From: Streptomyces omiyaensis
GTDB lineage: Bacteria; Actinomycetota; Actinomycetes; Streptomycetales; Streptomycetaceae
Direction of reading: 5' to 3'
Length of the DNA stretch: 64,000 nucleotides
NCBI RefSeq assembly: GCF_014650895.1
Contig: NZ_BMVV01000002.1
Span: 310,001 to 374,000 of the forward strand
Within the stretch, counting starts at the first letter, position 1; each line of letters starts with the position of its first letter. Positions 42,926 through 51,740 of this stretch are shown one piece after another. Made by a program: the position numbers and the translations under genes. The notes under the pieces were generated by a model. It was not told the origin of the DNA. It saw only the letters and a program-made list of their open reading frames with translations, and made no database searches.

Positions 42926-42933
42926 CCGCCGCC

Positions 42934-43007
42934 GGAAGCCCGCTCACCGGAGGCCCGCTCACCTGAGGCCCGCTCACCTGAGGCCTGCCACCGGAGGCCC
43001 GCTCACC
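42934..43007. repeat. 15-bp tandem repeat, five units
   Basis: Units GGAAGCCCGCTCACC, GGAGGCCCGCTCACC, TGAGGCCCGCTCACC, a 14-bp variant, and GGAGGCCCGCTCACC again follow each other between convergent genes. No function visible. Confidence 0.75.
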
Positions 43008-43126
43008 GGAGACCCGGCCGTCGAGCCCCCGGTGGCCCCGGGGCGCGACCGGGGCGGCTCGTGCGGCCCGGGCCGCTGACGGCCGGGCGCCCGTCGCCGC
43101 CGGGAGAGCCGGGGCCGCTCGTGGCG

Positions 43127-43729
43127 TCACCGGATCCGGTCGTCCGTCCCCTCGACCGCCAGCGCCGCCACCGAGAGGCCCGCGGCGAGCAGCAGCAGGG
43201 CCCCCGGGAGGAAGAGCGAGCCCCGGGCGACGTTCTCGTCGGCCGGGACCGGGTCCATCCTCCGGGCCGGGTCGTAGGCGATCGCGACCGTCTCGCCCGC
43301 CCCGCCGAGCTTCCGCTCCCAGGCGAACTCCCGCGGGTGGCCGCCCGGGCAGTCCAGCGCGTGGTGGTACAGCCGCTTCGGCTCGGGGGCGCCCTCGCCG
43401 AAGGTGGGGTGGTCGGTCACCCGGACCTTCCCCACCACCACGCACTCCACCGTCGCCCCGCGCACCCGCGAGTCGCGGGCCTCGATCCACACCGCGCCCA
43501 GGCCCGCGAGCAGCAGCACCAGCGCCAGAACGCTGCCGCCCTCGCGGAAGAGCGCGTGGTGCGCCGCCACCGCGAGCCCGGCGAGGACCAGGGCGACGAG
43601 GACCGCGAGCGCGGCCGGCGTGCCGAGCGGGGAGCGCATCGACCAGCTCCCCCACAGGTGCAGCAGCGCGCCGGAGCCGAGCGGCACGGTCACCGCGCCG
43701 GCGTACGCGAGGACGCGTCCCTTTCCCAC
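43127..43729 (-). CDS. Membrane protein, DUF3592-like
   Basis: A 200-residue protein with four hydrophobic helices: three in residues 7-85 and one at about 168-188. An extracytoplasmic loop of about 80 residues holds VECVVVGKVRVTDHP and CPGGHPREFAWERKL. The loop plus the AIAYDPARRMDPVP ending resembles DUF3592 proteins. Function unknown. It is followed by repeats and convergent to the 42260 gene. Confidence 0.7.
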   Translation of the reverse strand: MGKGRVLAYAGAVTVPLGSGALLHLWGSWSMRSPLGTPAALAVLVALVLAGLAVAAHHALFREGGSVLALVLLLAGLGAVWIEARDSRVRGATVECVVVGKVRVTDHPTFGEGAPEPKRLYHHALDCPGGHPREFAWERKLGGAGETVAIAYDPARRMDPVPADENVARGSLFLPGALLLLAAGLSVAALAVEGTDDRIR

Positions 43730-43744
43730 CCCGACCCCCCGCCC

Positions 43745-43812
43745 CCCGACCGCCTACCCCCGCCCCCCGACCGCCTACCCCCGACCGCCTACCCCCGGCC
43801 ACCTACCCCGAC
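43745..43812. repeat. CCGACCGCCTACCCCC tandem repeats
   Basis: Three to four irregular 15-20-bp copies lie between the DUF3592-like gene and the end of the ABC operon. Low-complexity C-rich DNA, apparently non-coding. Confidence 0.6.
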
Positions 43813-43852
43813 CATCCCCCGACCGGGACGGGCCGGGGGCGGGGCCGGTTCC

Positions 43853-44815
43853 TCAGTGCTGGTGCTCCACGTCGTCCGGCCACACGCCGATGTGGTCCTG
43901 CTCCAGTTCGAGCGCCACCCGGTGCTCCATGCCCAGCGCCTTGGTGTAGTCCGCAGGGAGCTGGAGCCGGCCCGCGCGGTCGAGCATCGCGTACTCCCGC
44001 GCCACCAGCGACTCCCGGCCCTCCTCGTCGACCTCCGTGCGGCGCAGCACCTCCGAGGAGGTGCGGCCGTCCCGGATCGCGACCGTGCGGCGCACCTCGG
44101 TGGCGACCGCCTGGTCGTGGGTGACGATGACGATCGTGGTGCCCAGCTCCTCGTTGGCCCGGCGGAAGGCGGCGAAGACCTGCTCGCCGGTGGCCGAGTC
44201 CAGCTCGCCGGTCGGCTCGTCGGCGAGGAGCACCGACGGGTTGTTGGCGAGCGCGACGGCGATCGCCACCCGCTGCTGCTGACCGCCGGAGAGCTGGTGC
44301 GGCCGCCGGTCGCGGCAGTGCGCGATGTCCATCATCGCGAGCAGCTCCTCGGCCCGCTCCGCCCGCTCGGCCTTCCTCCGCCGGCTGCCCGCCAACTGCA
44401 TCGGCAGCGCCACGTTCTGGGCGGCCGTCAGGTAGGGCAGGAGGTTGCGGGCGGTCTGCTGCCAGACGAAGCCGACCACCTCGCGCCGGTAGCGCAGCCG
44501 GTCCTTGCCGGTCATCGCGAGCAGGTCGCAGCCCGCGACCCGGGCCGCGCCGGCGGTGGGCACGTCCAGGCCGGCCAGGATGTTCATCAGGGTCGACTTG
44601 CCCGAGCCGGACGCCCCGACCAGGGCCATCAGCTCGCCCTCCTTGACGAGGAGGTCGAGTCCCTGGAGCGCCTGCACCTCCACCCCGTCGGTGGTGAAGA
44701 TCCGCACCAGGCGGTCGCAGGCGATCAGCGCGTCGTGCCCGTACGAGGGCCGGTCGCGGTGCGCGTTCGCCCGCCGCTCCAGCTCCTCCAGGGTCGCGTT
44801 CGCGGTCGTCGTCAT
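43853..44815 (-). CDS. ABC exporter ATPase with AbrB-like C-terminal tail
   Basis: The 320-residue protein is a MacB/LolD-type ATPase: Walker A GASGSGKST, Q-loop FVWQQTARNLLPYL, signature LSGGQQQRVAIAVAL, Walker B VLLADEPTGELD, H-loop VTHD. After the normal 240-residue domain, about 55 extra residues (EYAMLDRAGRLQLPADYTKA, then VALELEQDHIGVWP) resemble a single SpoVT/AbrB-like swapped hairpin. Such tails occur on some streptomycete exporters; here it may assist dimerisation or act as a regulatory element. Start overlaps the permease stop (ATGA). Confidence 0.9.
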   Translation of the reverse strand: MTTTANATLEELERRANAHRDRPSYGHDALIACDRLVRIFTTDGVEVQALQGLDLLVKEGELMALVGASGSGKSTLMNILAGLDVPTAGAARVAGCDLLAMTGKDRLRYRREVVGFVWQQTARNLLPYLTAAQNVALPMQLAGSRRRKAERAERAEELLAMMDIAHCRDRRPHQLSGGQQQRVAIAVALANNPSVLLADEPTGELDSATGEQVFAAFRRANEELGTTIVIVTHDQAVATEVRRTVAIRDGRTSSEVLRRTEVDEEGRESLVAREYAMLDRAGRLQLPADYTKALGMEHRVALELEQDHIGVWPDDVEHQH

Positions 44816-47685
44816 CGTGCGTCTCCTGCCCTGAGTTCCTTCACCGAGCTCTTCCGTCCCGTCCACCACGCCTGGATGCCCGCCGCGGCCCCCGTCAGGA
44901 GGACCACGGCCACCGCCGGCAGCGCCAGCGACCACGGGTCGACCCGCAGCGGCACGTCGGTCAGTGCCGGGCTCCCCTCCGCGGTGGCCAGCGCCATCCG
45001 GTACAGGTCCACGCCCGGGGCGAGCAGCGGCACCGTCGCCCATCCGGCCAGCGCCCCGCCGAGCGCGGCGAAGACGGCCGGCGGCAGCGCCTCCAGGCCG
45101 AGCAGCCGCCGTCCCTGCCGCCGGGTCAGGCCCATCGTCCGCAGCCGGGACAGCAGCGTCGCCCGCTCGGGGCCGCTCCGCGTCAGCGACAGGAGCACGG
45201 CGACCACCGCGTAGGCGGCGCCCGCTCCGATCGCCGCGGAGTAGAGCCCCTCGGCGCCGGACTGGAGCGGCGAGTCCACGTACGACCCGTGCACCTCGGC
45301 GCCGGTCGTCACCGCGAACTCCTTCGACTTCGCCTCGACGGCCGCGCGCAGGGCCGGGCCGTCGGCGGCGCCGGTCACCAGCACGGCGGTCTGCCGCAGG
45401 TTGGTGATGTCGGCGGCGTTGACCACGAGGAAGTCCGCGCCGCGGACCGCGGGGGTGGAGGTCCGGACGGCGACCACCCGCACGTGGAAGGCGCCCGCCG
45501 CCGCGTTCAGCTTCATCGGCCGGTCGCCCAGGCGGGCGGCGACCCCGGGGGAGGCGAGCGCGGGCAGCACCCGCTCGGTGTCGCCGACCGCGTCGCGGCC
45601 GCCCTTGCCGGTCGAGGCGAGCAGTTCCGCCGGGAAGGCGCCGTTGTCGGTCCGCCGCGCGAGCCGGCTGTAGGCCGCCGGATCGACCGCGACGAGCGGG
45701 GCGCTCATCGGCTGGTCGGTGGCGACCGGAGAGGGCAGCGCCACCCCGTACTCGATCTGCACGGGCAGCGCCTCGCGGACGCCCCTCGTGCCGCGTACCG
45801 CCTCGGTGAGCCCGGCCGGCAGTGGTACGCCCTCGGTGCGGCCCTCGATCCGGGCGTCGGCGCCGGTGGAGAGCAGCGCCGCCCGGTCGCGGGCGTCGGC
45901 GACGCCCGCGAGGACCGAGCCGCCGAAGGCCGCCGTGGTCAGCGCCAGGACGAGCGCGAGCAGCGGCAGCACGCCGCCTGCCGAGGAGCGCCCGGCCCGG
46001 GCGATGGCCAGCGGGCCGACGACCCCGCGCATCCGGCGGGCCGGGCGGGCCAGCCACCGCAGCGGCACCGGCTGGATCCGTACGAGGGCGAGGGCGGCGA
46101 TCACGCCGACCAGCACCGGGGCGGCGCTGACCAGGTGGTCGCCGGAGTCGGAGGTGCCGCGCAGCCGCAGCGAGCCGATCGCGCCGGCCGCCAGGACGAG
46201 CAGGGTCAGCTCGACGACGGTGCGGCGCCGGGACGGCTTGGCGTCCACCAGGTCCTCGCGGACCCCGTGCAGCCGGGGCGCCCGGTGCCGCAGCACGGCC
46301 CGGACCGGCAGCACGAGGGCGGCGACCAGCGCCACCAGGGCGGCGGCGAGGGCGGAGGGGAGGAGCGGAGCGGAGCCGGTGAGGGCCGGGGCGCCGGGCG
46401 TGTCCGGGCCCCGTACCAGGGCGACGGCGGCCGCCAGGCCGAGCGCGGCCGACGGGACGGCGACCGCGGCGGTCTCGCCGAGCAGCCGGAAGCCGATGCC
46501 GGGCAGGGAGGCGCCCCGGGCCCGCAGCAGCGTGAGCTCGCCGTCCCGGCGGGCGAGGAACAGGCCGCCGGTCATGGCGACGACCACGGCGGCGACCGCG
46601 CCGATGCCGAAGACGGCGACGGCGACGACGGGGGAGATCGCGGCGCCGGTCGCCTCGTAGCCGGCGACGACGTCGTCGAGGCCGGTGGCGAGCCGGCCGG
46701 TGGGGCCGGCGACCTCGCGGACCTTCACCAGCGCGGGTCCGCCGGACAGCGAGGCGAGGGAGGCGGCGAGCGGGCCGCCGTCCTCGGCGGTGAGGTGGTC
46801 GTGGACCGGCGGGAAGCGCCAGTACACCTCGGGGGTGCCCGTGGTGGTGGCGAGGGCGGACCCCGACGCGGGGGAGACGAGGAGGGCGGCCTGCCAGTAG
46901 GAGCTGAGCTGCGTGGGATCGGGCTTCATCGCGAGGAGCGGCGTGCGCAGCAGCGGTTCCACGGCCCAGTAGGGCCGCTCGGGGTCGCGCGGCTCCACGA
47001 TGCCGGTGACGGTGAAGGCGACCGGCTCGGCGGCGATGCCGGGCACGTGCACGACGGACCCGGGCCTGATCCCCAGGGCCCGGGCGGTCGCCGCGGTCAC
47101 GGCGGCCTCCGCCCGCTTCGGGCTGCCGGCGGGCATCCGGCCCTGGCGCAGGGTCGCGTGCGCGCCGAGGTCCGACGGGGAGGCGAGGGTGAACTCCACC
47201 GGTTCGTTGTCGGGCTTCGGCAGCCACGGGTCGAGCCCCTGGACGCGGATCATCGTCCGGACGCCGTGCACGGTCTGCCCGCGGTCGGTGAGCAGCGGCG
47301 CGGGCATCACCCCCCGCAGCCGCTCCTGGTCGCCGCGCAGGGTGTCCGGCGAGACCTCGGCGCCCTGCGCGAGCGGCGCGGTGATCTCGATCATGGACTG
47401 GTGGGCGGGCGCGGTACGGACGTCGTGCCGCAGCCCCTTCGTCTCGTAGGCGTCCACCACCCGCGGCAGCGCGGCGGCGAGCAGCGCGGTGACGAAGACC
47501 AGCAGCGCCAGTCCGGCCGCGGCGCCCGGAGCGGCCCGCAGCCGGGTGCGCACCCAGGGGGCGACGGCCGGGGCGGGGGCCTTCTCGGACTCGCCCGCCG
47601 GCGGCGCCGCGGGCGCGGGCCGGTGGGCGGGGGACTCGCCTGCGGGCTGCATCGGGCGGGGCTCCTCGCGCGGGACGTCGGGCAT
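44812..47685 (-). CDS. FtsX/MacB-like ABC transporter permease (second)
   Basis: The 957-residue membrane protein has one N-terminal helix after a 43-residue Pro-rich cytosolic stretch, a large extracytoplasmic domain, then two sets of FtsX-type helices around 390-660 and 830-955. FtsX sequence pieces include ARRDGELTLLRARGASLPGI and LSRLRTMGLTRRQGRRLLGLE. It pairs with the 1108-residue permease and the ATPase in an exporter of the MacB/LolCE mechanotransmission class, which pulls substrates off the membrane rather than through it. Substrate unknown. TGATG overlap with the upstream permease supports one operon. Confidence 0.9.
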   Translation of the reverse strand: MPDVPREEPRPMQPAGESPAHRPAPAAPPAGESEKAPAPAVAPWVRTRLRAAPGAAAGLALLVFVTALLAAALPRVVDAYETKGLRHDVRTAPAHQSMIEITAPLAQGAEVSPDTLRGDQERLRGVMPAPLLTDRGQTVHGVRTMIRVQGLDPWLPKPDNEPVEFTLASPSDLGAHATLRQGRMPAGSPKRAEAAVTAATARALGIRPGSVVHVPGIAAEPVAFTVTGIVEPRDPERPYWAVEPLLRTPLLAMKPDPTQLSSYWQAALLVSPASGSALATTTGTPEVYWRFPPVHDHLTAEDGGPLAASLASLSGGPALVKVREVAGPTGRLATGLDDVVAGYEATGAAISPVVAVAVFGIGAVAAVVVAMTGGLFLARRDGELTLLRARGASLPGIGFRLLGETAAVAVPSAALGLAAAVALVRGPDTPGAPALTGSAPLLPSALAAALVALVAALVLPVRAVLRHRAPRLHGVREDLVDAKPSRRRTVVELTLLVLAAGAIGSLRLRGTSDSGDHLVSAAPVLVGVIAALALVRIQPVPLRWLARPARRMRGVVGPLAIARAGRSSAGGVLPLLALVLALTTAAFGGSVLAGVADARDRAALLSTGADARIEGRTEGVPLPAGLTEAVRGTRGVREALPVQIEYGVALPSPVATDQPMSAPLVAVDPAAYSRLARRTDNGAFPAELLASTGKGGRDAVGDTERVLPALASPGVAARLGDRPMKLNAAAGAFHVRVVAVRTSTPAVRGADFLVVNAADITNLRQTAVLVTGAADGPALRAAVEAKSKEFAVTTGAEVHGSYVDSPLQSGAEGLYSAAIGAGAAYAVVAVLLSLTRSGPERATLLSRLRTMGLTRRQGRRLLGLEALPPAVFAALGGALAGWATVPLLAPGVDLYRMALATAEGSPALTDVPLRVDPWSLALPAVAVVLLTGAAAGIQAWWTGRKSSVKELRAGDAR

Positions 47686-50600
47686 CAGTTGTCTCCCTGG
47701 TGGCGCAGGGACACCGCCGGGTCGTTGCGGCGCAGGGCGATGGCCGCGACGACCGCGAGCGGCAGGGCGGCGACTCCGGCGAGGAGCAGCGCCACCTCGC
47801 CGAGGGGCAGTTCGACCAGGACGGGAGGCACGGGCCGGGTGGCCCGGCCGGTGAGCACCACGAGCGGGACGACGACCCGGGCCAGCAGGGTGCCGAGGGC
47901 GACGCCGACCAGGAGCCCCACCCCGATCAGGACGCCCTGCTCGGCCGCGAGGAGCCGGGCGAGACGGCGGCGCGGCGCGCCGATGGCCCGCAGGATCGCG
48001 AACTCGGCGGCCCGCTCCCGTACGGATCCGGCCGAGCCGACCGCGAAGCCGACGGCGGCCAGCGCCGCGGCGGCGGCCGCCACCGCCATCAGGGCCGTGT
48101 GGGGGCCCGCTCCGAGGGGGTCGCCGAGCAGCTCGTCGGCGACCGCGTCGCGGACGACGATCTCGCCGGGCTCGTCGTCGGCGCCTTCGAGCAGTGCCCG
48201 GGCGACGGCGTCCGCCCGGCCGGGCTCGGGGGTCAGCCACCACTCGGTGGGCGCCACCGGTGCCGACGGGTCGGTCGTGGCCAGGTAGCGGTTGACGGCC
48301 GTCAGGTCGAGGAGGATGCCGCCGCCGTCCTCCGGGACGCCGCCGGCCGCCGCGGCGTCGGTGGTCCGGCCCGCGGTGCCGGTCGTCGGCAGGTCCTTCA
48401 CGACCCGCCCGACGACGACGTAGAGCCGCCGGCCGCCGAGCGAGACCTCCAGGTGCTCGCCGGGCTTCGCCTTGGACGCGGCCATGAACGCCTCCGAGGC
48501 GATGGCCGGAAGCAGGTGGTCCTCGCGCCCCGCGGGCGCGGCGAGCCGCACCGCGTAGTCCTCGGAGAGGGGGGCGAAGCGGTCGGAGAAGACGCCGGTC
48601 AGCCCGTACGGGAAGGAGTACGGGGTCGCCTGCGCGTCCGCCGCGGGGGCGCCGGCCCGGCCCTTCAGCTCCTCCGGGTCCTGGGCGTCGCCCCGCAGGG
48701 TCTGCTCGCGGACCGCCTTCCAGCCGGCCAGCGTGCGCGCCGGGTCGGCGGTGCGCAGCGCCCCGTCCTTCCCGGTGGTGCCGAGCAGGTCGACGTGGAG
48801 GGTCTGGGCGCGCAGGTCGCCCTCGGAGAAGTCGGCGGAGATCTCGATGCCGGTGAGGACGAAGCCCGTGTCGGAGCGGGCCCCGCCGCCGGTCAGCGCC
48901 GTCAGGTCGAGCGAGAGCCGGTGGGTGCGGCCGTCCGCGGGCAGTTGCCCCGCGGACTGCCGGTACGGCACGCCGTAGGAGTCCTCCAGGACGAGGGTGA
49001 CCCGTGCGCCGGAGGTGCCGGGCGGCGCCTCGCTGCGCAGGCCGACGACGACCGAGCGGCTGTCTCGGGGCAGTGCGAGGCCGGGCCGGGAGCTCTGCTC
49101 GGGGGCGAGCGGGGCGAGGACCCGGGCGGCCGTCCCGCCGCCCAGGTCCTCCCGCATCAGCAGGCCGCCGGCGAGCCGGTCGGTGGCGGCGGCGAGCACG
49201 GTCGCGGTGCGGCCGGCGACGTCCATGGTGGACCGGTGGACCGGCGCGACCTCGCGCACCCCGGGGACGGCGGCGAGCCGCGCGGTCCGGGTCGCGTCGC
49301 CGGGGCCGACGCCGAGCACCCGTACCGGGGCGCCGGCCCGGAAGTCGGCCTGGTCGTGCTGCGACCGCTCCCAGGAGCGGCTCTGACCGATCGCCAGCAT
49401 GCCCATCGCGACCGCGAGGACCAGCAGCAGGACGGGGCCGGCGCCGCGCAGCGGGCGCCGGCTGAACTGCCAGCCGGCGAGGGCGGCCGACAGGCCCCGG
49501 CCGCCGGCGGCGCGCCGCTCGGCCAGCCGGGCGGCGGGCGGCAGCAGACGCAGCGTCAGGACGGTGCCGGCGAGCAGCGCGAGCGCGGGCGCGGCGACGA
49601 GCACCGGGTCGACGGAGGAGCCGTCGGCGGCGGCCTCCGGGCTGCGCTGGAGCTGCCAGAGCGCGATGCCCGCGATCAGCAGCAGTGCGAGGTCCGCCCC
49701 GGCCCGCACCGGCCACGGCAGGGTGCCGCCCCGGGCCTTGCGCAGGGAGACGGCGTCGCCGTCCCGGGCGGCGAGCGCGGGGGCGACGACCGCCGCCGCG
49801 CAGGCGAGGGCGACGCCCGCGGAGACCAGCCAGACGGTGAGGGACGGGGAGGTGTCGAGCCGGACCCCGAGCGAGGAGAGCGCGGACCGCTCGGCGAAGA
49901 GGCGGGTCAGCGGGCCGGCGAGCAGCGGGGCGACGGCGGCGGCGGGCAGCGCGAGGAGCAGCGCCTCGGCGGCGGCGAGGCCGGTGATCCGGGCCCGGGA
50001 GCCGCCGCGGGCGCGCAGCAGCGCGGTCTCGCCGGAGCGTTCGGTGCTCAGCAGCCGGGCGACGAGCAGCAGCGCGTAGGCGGCGAGCATCACCAGCTGC
50101 ACGGCGACGACGAGGAGGGTGGAGCGGGAGACGGCGAGGGAGCGTTCGGTCTGGGCGAGGAGGGTCGGCAGGCCGGTGACCGCGCTGATCGTGGTGCCGA
50201 AGGCGGTGCCGTCGGCGGCGAGCGCCTCCGGCACCCGCGTGGACGACTCGCGCAGGGCCGTGATGCCGCCGGTCTCGAGGTGGGAGAAGTCGGCGGTGCC
50301 GAGCCAGGTGGTCTCGCCGAGGGCGAGGGCGCCGGAGGCGAGCACCGACGGGTCGGCGAGGAGCGGGCCGTAGGTGGTGAAGGAGACGGTCCGCACGCCG
50401 CGGCCGCCGGCCGGGTCGAGCAGCCAGTACGGGTCGGCGGTGTCGGTCGGCCGGTAGACGCCGGTGACCCTGACCCGGACCGTCTTCTCGGTGAGCCGGT
50501 CGGTCAGTTCGAGGACCGCGCCGGGGGCGGTCCGCAGCCGCTTCGCCGCCTCCTGGGGCAGCGCCGCCTCGACCACGCCGCCGGTGCGGCCGGCCTGCGG

Positions 50601-51011
50601 CCAGGCCCCGCCGACGAGGGTGAGCCGGGAGCGGTCGAGCGCCGCGAAGTGGGTCAGGTCGGGGTCGCCCCCGCGGGTCGCGGGCGGCCGGAGCGAGCGG
50701 GGCAGCGCGTACGGCCCCGAGCTCTCCAGGCGCCGGACGGTGACCGGCAGTCCGTCGAAGGCGCGCCGGGCGCCGTCGGTGACGGCCCGGTCGGCGGAGT
50801 CCCGCCGGTCGGCCGGCACCTGTCCGGAGACGAGCAGGTGCGCGGCGGCCGCCGAGCGGTCGCGGAGCCCGGCCTGGAGCGCGGCGTTCCCGATGGAGGA
50901 CGAGAAGCCGGCGAGGGTCGCGAGCACCGTGGTGGTGAGGACGACGGCGAGCAGTGCCGCGCCGAGCAGCAGCCGGTGTGCCCTGACGCGCAGAAGTACG
51001 AACCCCGTCAC
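47685..51011 (-). CDS. FtsX/MacB-like ABC transporter permease (first)
   Basis: The 1108-residue permease begins with a membrane helix (HRLLLGAALLAVVLTTTVLATLAGF), a 250-residue exterior domain, a middle FtsX block containing STERSGETALLRARGGSRARITGL, a second exterior domain of about 400 residues, and a C-terminal FtsX block (VRERAAEFAILRAIGAPRRRLARLLAAEQ). Partner genes overlap downstream. I use GTG 51011 because AGGGGG lies before it and the first helix then follows directly; GTG 51032 has no ribosome site. Operon of two giant permeases plus ATPase suggests export of a lipophilic molecule or peptide, not shown. Confidence 0.9.
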   Translation of the reverse strand: MTGFVLLRVRAHRLLLGAALLAVVLTTTVLATLAGFSSSIGNAALQAGLRDRSAAAAHLLVSGQVPADRRDSADRAVTDGARRAFDGLPVTVRRLESSGPYALPRSLRPPATRGGDPDLTHFAALDRSRLTLVGGAWPQAGRTGGVVEAALPQEAAKRLRTAPGAVLELTDRLTEKTVRVRVTGVYRPTDTADPYWLLDPAGGRGVRTVSFTTYGPLLADPSVLASGALALGETTWLGTADFSHLETGGITALRESSTRVPEALAADGTAFGTTISAVTGLPTLLAQTERSLAVSRSTLLVVAVQLVMLAAYALLLVARLLSTERSGETALLRARGGSRARITGLAAAEALLLALPAAAVAPLLAGPLTRLFAERSALSSLGVRLDTSPSLTVWLVSAGVALACAAAVVAPALAARDGDAVSLRKARGGTLPWPVRAGADLALLLIAGIALWQLQRSPEAAADGSSVDPVLVAAPALALLAGTVLTLRLLPPAARLAERRAAGGRGLSAALAGWQFSRRPLRGAGPVLLLVLAVAMGMLAIGQSRSWERSQHDQADFRAGAPVRVLGVGPGDATRTARLAAVPGVREVAPVHRSTMDVAGRTATVLAAATDRLAGGLLMREDLGGGTAARVLAPLAPEQSSRPGLALPRDSRSVVVGLRSEAPPGTSGARVTLVLEDSYGVPYRQSAGQLPADGRTHRLSLDLTALTGGGARSDTGFVLTGIEISADFSEGDLRAQTLHVDLLGTTGKDGALRTADPARTLAGWKAVREQTLRGDAQDPEELKGRAGAPAADAQATPYSFPYGLTGVFSDRFAPLSEDYAVRLAAPAGREDHLLPAIASEAFMAASKAKPGEHLEVSLGGRRLYVVVGRVVKDLPTTGTAGRTTDAAAAGGVPEDGGGILLDLTAVNRYLATTDPSAPVAPTEWWLTPEPGRADAVARALLEGADDEPGEIVVRDAVADELLGDPLGAGPHTALMAVAAAAAALAAVGFAVGSAGSVRERAAEFAILRAIGAPRRRLARLLAAEQGVLIGVGLLVGVALGTLLARVVVPLVVLTGRATRPVPPVLVELPLGEVALLLAGVAALPLAVVAAIALRRNDPAVSLRHQGDN

Positions 51012-51141
51012 CCATCCCCCTGGCAGCTCCACGCGCGTTGGCGGTCGCCCGAACGCCTGTCGAACCCTCGAAACGTTCTGGGAATGCTTTCATCGGCCAC
51101 GGGCCGCTGGAAACCGCTTGCGCACCGACCTTGATGCGATC

Positions 51142-51160
51142 GTGACCGTTATTCGGTCAC
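51142..51160. promoter_or_regulatory. Palindrome upstream of the ABC operon
   Basis: GTGACCG-TTATT-CGGTCAC lies about 130 bp before the first permease gene, in the gap after glbO. It is a plausible operator (7-bp arms) for the exporter. Confidence 0.45.
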
Positions 51161-51249
51161 CGATTCCCGGAATGTGTTCATCCGGTGGCGCGGAGTGGTC
51201 TGAACCTCCCGGGTGGGGGACCGGGAGGGAAGGGGGAGGGCCGGCGTCC

Positions 51250-51657
51250 TCAGCCGGCGGTGTTCACCATCGAGGCCGCCGCGTACGTCATGTACCGCCA
51301 CAGCTGGGTCTCGTGCTCGGGCGCCAGGTCCAGGCTGTCGACCGCGACCCGCATGTGCCGCAGCCAGGCGTCGTGCGCGGCCCGGTCGACGACGAAGGGG
51401 GCGTGCCGCATCCGCAGCCGGGGGTGGCCGCGGCGCTCGCTGTACGTGCCCGGGCCGCCCCAGTACTGCATCAGGAAGAGGGCGAACCGCTCCTCGGCGG
51501 GGCCGAGGTCCTCCTCGGGGTACATCGGGCGGAGCAGCGGGTCCTCGGCGACGCCCTCGTAGAAACGCCGAACGAGGCGGCGAAACGTCTCCTCACCGCC
51601 GACCTGCTCGTAGAAGGTCTGCTCCTGCACCGTGCCGTCCCCGGGAATCTCGTTCAC
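51250..51657 (-). CDS. glbO: Group II truncated haemoglobin
   Basis: The 135-residue haem protein has the 2-on-2 globin pattern: TFYEQVGGEETFRRLVRRFYEGVAEDPLL, FLMQYWGGPGTYSERRGHPRLRMRHAPF with the proximal His in MRHAPF, and AWLRHMRVAVDSL with the G8 Trp. Group II proteins (GlbO) handle oxygen or reactive nitrogen and oxygen species. A strong terminator separates it from the FHA gene upstream on the same strand. Confidence 0.95.
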   Translation of the reverse strand: MNEIPGDGTVQEQTFYEQVGGEETFRRLVRRFYEGVAEDPLLRPMYPEEDLGPAEERFALFLMQYWGGPGTYSERRGHPRLRMRHAPFVVDRAAHDAWLRHMRVAVDSLDLAPEHETQLWRYMTYAAASMVNTAG

Positions 51658-51680
51658 CGTTCCATCGTCTCAGACGGGAC

Positions 51681-51719
51681 GGCGGAGGACCGGAGGTCTA
51701 GGACCTCCGCTCCTCCGCC
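51681..51719 (-). terminator. Terminator after the pknG-FHA operon
   Basis: A nested stem: GGCGGAGGA...TCCTCCGCC outside and CGGAGGTC-TAG-GACCTCCG inside. It ends the long minus-strand operon before glbO. Confidence 0.8.
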
Positions 51720-51740
51720 GGCACCGGTACGGGACGGGTC

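Noticed and set aside
44812..51093. A single 2093-codon minus-strand protein
   Set aside because: The upstream part reads Arg/Gly/Pro-rich nonsense opposite the codon pattern of the first permease; only the last 957 codons are the second permease.
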